Source: Takakia lepidozioides (taxonomy: Eukaryota; Streptophyta; Takakiopsida; Takakiales; Takakiaceae). Taken from it: a stretch of DNA of 64,000 nt. The notes under the pieces were generated by a model. It was not told the origin of the DNA. It saw nothing but the letters and a program-made list of their open reading frames with translations, and did no database searches. Both the position numbers and the translations under genes were made by a program. The stretch lies in contig CM060731.1 of assembly GCA_030704615.1 (NCBI GenBank), positions 94,714,756-94,778,755 on the forward strand, read 5' to 3'. Position 1 is the stretch's first letter; every line of letters begins with the position of its first letter. Below, in pieces: positions 57,988 through 64,000 of this stretch.

Positions 57988-59130
57988 TTACTCGTTTAAA
58001 GGCTGCTTTCCTTTTCTAAAAACCTCAAGCATAGCAGGAAGATCAGGCTGGAAAGGACAAAACTTAGTGGCATGACTGGGATCTTTGCATATGTAACACG
58101 GAGCATGATGGCCCTGATAAGAACTACCAGTCTGAGTTCTGCCACGGTTGTTGGCTGTACCACTAGCAGAAACATTTGCAGCCTTAGGTACCAATGTAGT
58201 TTCAGCCTTGAGGTTAGTGATCTTCTCTTCCATATCTATTTCTAGAACATCAAGTCGCCTGGCCAAAGTCTCATTGCACTCAGCCCTCGCAGCCAGGACA
58301 GGAGGTGGCACATAAGCCTTGGGACTCCTCAATTTTTCTCCCTCTTTGTCTCCCGTGGTTGAGGCAACAAATTTGACTTCCTTCCTAGGGGTTTTAACAC
58401 TAGCCAACTCTTTCATCTTTATCTCAACCTCCTTGACCATATGATCATTGTTGTCAAACTCTTTCCGCTGAGCCCAGGTCTGAACAGAAGCAGGAAGCCC
58501 TTGCCAAAACAAGATTTTGACCATCCTGGCTCTTTTTTCGGGATTTTGGAAATTCTCCGTGGCCCCCATCTTGATGTCAAGATAGTATTGCCACAAAGAT
58601 TCCCCTTCTTTGTACTTGCGGTGATACAACTTAGCAAATACTTCCAGGGGTAACTCATCAGGCTTGAACAACTTGCTAGCACTATCCTTAACCTGTTCCC
58701 AAGTAGGACTCTTTTCTTCCACTAGATCAGCATTTAGCAGGGTACGAGCCTGCCCCTTCATGGCCAACTGGAAAGCATGTATCTTGAAAGCCTCTGGAAC
58801 CCCATTCAGCAGAGCAGTACTCTCAAACAATTTAAGAAATTCAACAAAGTCTTCCCCCATTTTGTATTCTGGGTATGACTGAGCCTGAACCTTGGGTGTT
58901 GATGTTCGAGGTTGAGGCATAGTGACCACAGCAGGTTTCAAGGCAGCTTCTCTTACCTCCAAAGCTGCAGCCTGGTTCATAAGAATTCTCAAAAGGGAGG
59001 GACATTTCGACAGAACATCCATAGCTTCACTTATTCCACGCATGCTATCATCACAAGTAGGTAATGCAGGGTCAGAACCATGAATGCCCAAACCATCAGT
59101 TTCTACCTCACCTTCCACCAACGAAGGCAC
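57988..59130 (-). CDS. Ty3/gypsy gag
   Basis: Uninterrupted 380-residue gag. The capsid-like region has FVEFLKLFESTALLNGVPEA, WEQVKDSASKLFK and KYKEGESLWQYYLDIKMG. One CCHC knuckle, CYICKDPSHATKFC, lies near the C-terminus. It is the only intact gene of this retrotransposon. Protease follows 20 bp downstream in another frame, so the family probably uses frameshifting or re-initiation. Confidence 0.85.
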   Translation of the reverse strand: MPSLVEGEVETDGLGIHGSDPALPTCDDSMRGISEAMDVLSKCPSLLRILMNQAAALEVREAALKPAVVTMPQPRTSTPKVQAQSYPEYKMGEDFVEFLKLFESTALLNGVPEAFKIHAFQLAMKGQARTLLNADLVEEKSPTWEQVKDSASKLFKPDELPLEVFAKLYHRKYKEGESLWQYYLDIKMGATENFQNPEKRARMVKILFWQGLPASVQTWAQRKEFDNNDHMVKEVEIKMKELASVKTPRKEVKFVASTTGDKEGEKLRSPKAYVPPPVLAARAECNETLARRLDVLEIDMEEKITNLKAETTLVPKAANVSASGTANNRGRTQTGSSYQGHHAPCYICKDPSHATKFCPFQPDLPAMLEVFRKGKQPLNE

Positions 59131-59424
59131 TTCACTGTCAGACTCTAATGTGGTAAGGGTTTGGTTTAATCTCGCGGGGATCGCCCTGTTTGAGTTTTCA
59201 CCCCTCAGTGGTGATATGACTGGTGAAACGCCTTGGCTAGAACGAATCTCAGTTCGAGGTGAGACAGCCGATTTAAGACAGACGTATGCTCAGGGCTGGT
59301 TTTGGCTGTGCGATTCGCAAGTTCTTCAAGGGACATGCTACTATTATCATCACCATTGCCTCCTATTACCGAAGGAACCTTGTCTAAGGACATAATCCTG
59401 TCAAACCCGGACCTCAACCAAGAC

Positions 59425-60257
59425 TTAGAGGTGCTGGGCATCGTGGAAATGAAACAACGACAACCAGAGACAAAAGAGTGAACCTTTCCAATTTACAGAT
59501 ATTCGGGCGTTGTGGGATTGGCACGGTGACTTGCTCCTCCACTGCCTGTCTGTCTGCGCGGCAGTCAAGAATTGCCAAGTCGTGGGCGTCTTCTGCGAGA
59601 AATCAACATGTACTACGAGTATTACCCATTCCCTTATCAAGATAGCCCCCAACGGATAGTTAGCAATGCGGTCACCCTGCTGTAGATGAAGCACCCACTC
59701 GTTGCGAAATCGCCTGGCAGGGTAAACAATTAAGTCTGCTCGATCAGCGCGTCCTCCTACCACACTCAGGCCATTCAGCAAATCACAATAGGTAATTTGT
59801 TTGTCAAGGGAAATAGTGGTGCAGAAACGAAGTGCATGCAATGGTAGCGCTCCCGGCCCTTGCACAAAGAATTCTAGCCACAGGGGATTGACAAGACTGT
59901 CGCCTCGATGGTGAGTGTGTGCAGCTTCTCTATCACCAAAAACCAGGGTCTCCGGAATGCCTAGTGACTGCCAACTCAAGGAGTTTCTCGTAAAGGCCAG
60001 CTGTTTCAACGCGGCAATTGGAGACAGGGAGTGTTCCCACGAAGCCTGATCGTTGGACACCGCTGGGAGATGGTGTGTGTCAAGACAGTTGTCTTCAAGT
60101 TGCATGCGTTGCAGAGAGGTAAGGTGGGTGGCCCGCTCAAACTCGCGTCTGATGGCATTAGGAAGCACTCGTAGCGACGAGCATCCTCATCGAGCGGTTG
60201 TTGATCATGCAGTGCGAGTATGCGTCGGGCATAAAGGTCATGCTCGATTTGGGCCAA
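59425..60257 (-). pseudogene. extra ORF between 5' LTR and gag
   Basis: The first frame starts MAQIEHDLYARRILALHD at 60257 and runs into RRYE, where a one-base slip near 60165 moves to a 248-residue frame (60168-59425) with EFERATHLTSLQRMQLEDN, QGPGALPLHALRFCTTISLD and RFRNEWVLHLQQGDRIANYP. No zinc knuckle or capsid signature seen, and I do not recognise the family. Many plant Ty3/gypsy elements have no gene here, so it may be a captured or lineage-specific accessory gene. 59200-59420 and 60258-60319 are leader sequence. Confidence 0.5.
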
Positions 60258-60319
60258 GACCTACGGGGTCGGACATGGTGGCGGCTGGCTTAAGCGCAAA
60301 GTAAAACCCCATCTCCACC

Positions 60320-61654
60320 ACAAAACGCGTTAAGGGCGAGATGCTTCGTCCTCTGCAGAAACGCTTTGATTAGGGGGATGTGGCTCGGCAGAACAGCTTC
60401 AAGACGAAGGGGGAATCAATCGCAGAGGAGCCGAGCCGCCAACGGAAGTAGTGGATGCATGATAAACACACAGGAACTCTAAGGCACCGTCTCCCTGTCA
60501 CACTCACTGCCGCATACCGTCTGTCCACACAGTTACCAGTACACAGGAAATGAACACCAAAATGCCACCCCCAGTCTGAGGTGTGTAGTCCTTTTCAGCG
60601 TCCGGGAAATAATTTCAGTTGAACCAGCCAGTAGCCGCTCATTCCCAGCAGCAATCGGCTAAGTGGGTTGGGCAGTCGGTTGCTGCCCCTTAGTGGTAAC
60701 TAGGTCAATTTCCGAGATAATTTCTTTACAACCGGTAATATTCCTAATGATTTATTTTGTGTTCAGCTATAAATCCGGCCCTTATAAATATCAACCGGTT
60801 GACAACACAAGTGTCAAATGCACAACAATAAGTAAATAATAATAATAATAAATAATCACAACCAGTTTTAAGCAATTCAAACAAGTGAAGAACATTGTAT
60901 CCTTATAGAAGTTGGACCTGTCAATGCCTTCAAACCACATGGAGGCCAAGAATTGAACCCGCGTGGACAGGTGAGCTGTGATAGCAGGCAGCGAGTGCAA
61001 GCAGGCGTGGGCTGGGGCTGCGAGAGCAACGTCCAGACTTAGTAGGGTTTGCCCGCGGGCCCGCCCTCTTTGAGTTCAATATTTTTTCACCTAAACGCCC
61101 TTCCTTGGATGTAACCCGGCCTGGCACGTTGGATTTATGCCATGTGGTGGACTTCGACGGCCATTTCCATTTTTTGTAATATAAGAAGGGCCGGAATCCG
61201 TCCAGACCTTGCCAACTAAGGCAGATTTCCTGTCTGTAATGAAATGGAAAGGCAAATATCCTTCCTAAAAGTAGGGCACCCGGTTGATTTCCACTTCGTC
61301 CATTTTTTCCCTGGGATCCATTTCCTGAGGTTTCATATTTCATTCGGAAATTCTGGAATTCAGTCGGCTAGCATGTAACTTGCTGCCGGTTCTCCCCGGA
61401 CGTTGGTCCTTTTAACATGATCCAAGTGTCTGACATGTCATCGCCATCTGTTGCGGCGCTATTGGCTTAAGGCCTTGTCATCTAATCTACTCCGCAAAAA
61501 CTGATCAACGGCTATGATATTTAATGCAGAATTCTAACAGTATACAAACAATAAGTAAAGCAGGAGCTCTGCAGCTCATTTACGCGGAATGAGGAAGCTT
61601 CATAAGTTCATCTGTCAGAGAGAATTGGGAGCAGGGAGAGAACGGGCCATCACA
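60320..61654 (-). repeat. 5' LTR of the Ty3/gypsy element, interrupted
   Basis: LTR in two parts, 60320-60595 and 61406-61654, matching 52731-53235 in order. The split is an 810-bp insertion with an 8-bp target duplication. Confidence 0.85.
60596..61405. mobile_element. non-autonomous hAT-like insertion in the LTR
   Basis: Ends CAGCGTCCGGG (left) and, inverted on the right, CAACGTCCGGG: an 11-bp inverted repeat with one mismatch. Flanked by exact 8-bp repeats GTCCTTTT (60588-60595 and 61406-61413), present once in the other LTR. An 8-bp duplication and CA(G)-type ends are hAT features. No transposase inside; an (AAT)n stretch lies at 60834-60857. Confidence 0.85.
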
Positions 61655-62416
61655 CCTATGCTAAAATTCTCTATATACAATTTTCCTTGTTACACATATT
61701 GTCATCTATCTTCGTCGTGTTTCTAGAACTTAAAAGGGGAAGAGAATCTAGAGTAAAGAGGACGGATCTGCCAGTTATTCTGAAGTCTCCACCAGTTGCT
61801 CGCTTGCCGTGCTTGGATGTCTTGGAATCTAATTTCTTATTTTAAAGTTGCATTCTAGTTGTCTGTCTTTGAAGGGGTCAGCGCTTTGGACGTTTGAATT
61901 TTATCGCAAGAAGAGAGAATTGCGAAGTGAGTGATTGGCAGTGTTGACAGTTATGAAGGAAACAGATAGTGAAGGATCGGTGGTCGTTCCAGCAATGTGG
62001 CTGTTCTTGTCCTCAAATAATTATTAGGGCGGAGATGGATAACTGTGCTCTCTTCTGCCTGTTTCTGTCACAATCCCTGTTCCAAGGTTGAATGAGTTCA
62101 TCTACATACCGAATCTGTTTGTGCAGTGTACTTCAATTCTAGTGTGCCAAAACCCTAAAGGAACAGTGGGGAACTGATACAAGTCGCAATATCTCGACAT
62201 TACCTTGGATGCGCACTCAAATGTTTTGAAGGTGAAGCTGTTGGCAGCGGATAGCGCTTTACCCGCATCGATACTTGATATCAGTTCATCGAACATTTAA
62301 TACCGAATCGTCTTGTTTGAGGGAGATACAGAGAGATATAATTGGCTACCTGAGAGCTGTGGAAATGTCCGGAAGATTCAAATCCAATTCAAACTTCTGA
62401 AGCGGGGACACAACCG
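61655..62416. other. upstream region of the MSL1-like gene
   Basis: Between the retrotransposon and the channel gene. Promoter and 5' UTR are expected here. No other gene recognised. Confidence 0.45.
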
Positions 62417-64000
62417 ATGGGTCGATCCTCGTCGTCGTTCCCTCTTCGCCCCATTGCCCGATCTCTTCGCCGGTTCCCCCTTTCTGATATGTTTCCTTCT
62501 GCCATTTCCTCATTTTATATCCTTTCTTCTCCTTACCTTCCTGCGCGTCATCCGGTTGACATTCCTGATCACGGAACTGAATCTCCAGTGTCAGTTGGTT
62601 CGAATATTTGTCCGGTGCCAACTCACCTTGGGGGTGTTTATCAAGGCTTGTATCGTGCCAGTCAGCCAACCGACAATCGGCGAATAAAAATGGAAAAACA
62701 GAGTCCGTTGGAAATTACTGCAGCACGTTGCAGACCGCATTCAAGACCGATGGACATCTCTAACTTCAATTGGTTGGGTTGTAGCCGGATTACAGACTCC
62801 CCTCATCTTTGGCATCCACAGATTCATCACCGGGGATTTGCTAGCGCAAGCGCAAGTGACATAACCAACACCGCTACTGAAAATGGAACGCCCAGCGTGC
62901 CTCCTTTCACTGCAAGTGGTTCAGAAGCTTCTAAATCTGAAATCCTGGAAGGTTTGACTGAAAGTGCTCTGAAAGGAATCAATTCAATGGGGGACATGTT
63001 TGGAGGGGTTTGGGAGGCTTCAAAGGATGCCAGAAGAGAGATGATGTCTGCAGCTCACAGGATTATAAATCCGTCAGATGGAGGTTCAACAGTGGAGCTG
63101 GTCGTGCCTGGCTGCATGGCTGTAGGGATCACCTTGGGTTCTTGGCTCGTTTTGCCAAAGGTTCTACGGCGGTGTCATGAGTATGTAGAGTCTGGGCCGA
63201 CAGCTCGTTTGTTTGGGCGAATGCCACAGGAGAAAATACCGTACGAACTCAGTATGTGGGCAGCTCTCGAGGATCCCCTCCGCGTGCTTGCCACAATTGT
63301 GACCTTTTCCTATCTGTGAGTAATGTCGATTTCCTATCTGTGAAGGTGTTTCATTTCGCGGGAAAGGGGATTGAAAATTGGAGATTGCTGAAGAAAGTAC
63401 TCAGTTTGCACCTAACGTTCTGGCAATGAGCACTCGTTCTACTATTACAAGATGAAAGTTTACTACAGCAAAATAATGAACAGTAGTAGTCTTACTTGGA
63501 AGTGTTGACTGTGCCATCTTGTTTCTATCTTTGTCTTCATATTTGTATGGTCTTAGTTGCTACAGTCAAGGTAAAGGCTCTTTTCCTACTTTTACCAAAT
63601 TGCAGGTGAACTTTTTTGGCACACATAGTTTGTGATGCCATTTTTAACTGCAAATGATCGTAAATTTTCCTTGACCCAGGGGTTATATGGTGGCACCATC
63701 ATCCATTACGGATCACTACCTGACACAGATATGGAAAGGGACTACAGTGGTAAGTGTGGTATGGTTCCTATATCGGTGGAAGGCCAATGTATTTGCACGC
63801 ATTGCTGCCGGGAAGACGATAACGGGAACCGACCGGGAGCGCTATCTGATGATGGATAGGTTATCTTCAGTGGGCTTGTTGCTGCTGGGAGGCATGGCAC
63901 TTGCTGAAGCTTGTGGTGTGGCAGTTCAGTCTGTTTTGACTGTTGGAGGAATCGGAGGTAGACAATTTGTAAACTTGAAAAATCTGTCGGAGTCTACCAT
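62417..64000 (+). CDS. MSL1: MSL1-like mechanosensitive ion channel (5' part)
   Basis: Exon 1 is 62417-63315 and exon 2 is 63680-63957, joined by GT-AG with a split Leu codon, then a donor GTAGAC; the rest lies beyond the window. The N-terminus MGRSSSSFPLRPIARSLRRF is Arg/Ser-rich without acidic residues, as in a mitochondrial presequence. About residue 225 on: VVPGCMAVGITLGSWLVLP (first membrane span), IPYELSMWAALEDPLRVLAT (conserved in plant MSL1), VVSVVWFLYRWKANVFARI, AGKTITGTDRERYLMMDRLS and GLLLLGGMALAEACGVAVQS, ending in VGGIGG, just before the pore-lining helix of MscS-family channels. In Arabidopsis MSL1 acts in the mitochondrial inner membrane. No disabling change seen. Confidence 0.88.

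Larger units (their letters stand above)
52731..61654 (-). mobile_element. Ty3/gypsy LTR retrotransposon (minus strand)
   Basis: Two LTRs of about 505 and 517 bp (the second without its insertion) enclose, in element order, an extra ORF, gag, protease, RT, RNase H and integrase. Integrase after RNase H is the Ty3/gypsy order. LTRs start TGTGATGGCC and end near GCGTTTTGT. ATGCTA flanks both outer sides (52725 and 61658), a possible but offset target duplication. Coding parts hold at least four disruptions, so it is inactive. Confidence 0.85.

Noticed and set aside
52731-61654. Clean 5-bp target duplication for the Ty3/gypsy element
   Set aside because: ATGCTA occurs on both outer sides but not at equal distance from the LTR ends, so I do not claim it as a confirmed duplication.

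Overview
The window is nuclear DNA of a plant-lineage eukaryote. Two host genes with GT-AG introns support this: a PQBP1-like splicing protein with plant-type features, and an MSL1-like mitochondrial mechanosensitive channel. A charophyte alga or bryophyte-grade genome would fit, but the species cannot be fixed from the sequence. About 80 % of the window is transposable elements, most of them decayed.

Layout. 1-3965: two direct copies of a minus-strand LTR-retrotransposon gag with zinc knuckles, separated by a 400-bp fold-back. 4615-19046: a 14.4-kb multigene DNA transposon (element 1). 19314-22253: the 3' end of a LINE and a Ty3/gypsy integrase tail with probable LTR. 22254 to about 26940: a diverged relative of element 1 (element 2). 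26955-28677: LINE reverse transcriptase to RNase H. 28678-40735: a second, inverted and truncated copy of element 1 (element 3). 42060-50282: PQBP1-like gene (11 exons, minus). 52731-61654: a Ty3/gypsy element with both LTRs, one of them split by a hAT-like insertion. 62417-64000: first two exons of the MSL1-like gene, running off the window.

The most unusual system is the element 1/2/3 family. Its ends carry CATGAGC-type repeats in inverted orientation. It encodes (i) a MULE-like transposase with a SWIM zinc finger, (ii) an intron-rich gene with a ParB-like 'DGNHR' segment, (iii) an overlapping gene for a DNA methyltransferase whose motif order is beta-class (motif IV-like DIPDG first, motif I-like DLICGTG later), and (iv) a divergently transcribed pair of small paralogous proteins of unknown function. 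Between these genes lie dense arrays of an 18-bp palindrome, AAATGCGGYRCCGCATTT. The best-kept array repeats every 53 bp and the other alternates about 53 and 63 bp, i.e. whole numbers of DNA helical turns. Single palindromes also lie in introns of the ParB/methyltransferase genes. Elements 1 and 3 are both disabled, but in different places: element 3 has lost the methyltransferase core, and element 1 has lost one of the small genes. Comparing them shows the ancestral layout.

My working idea (inference) is that the palindromes are binding or methylation sites for the element's own proteins, giving a self-marking or partition-like system in a eukaryotic transposon.
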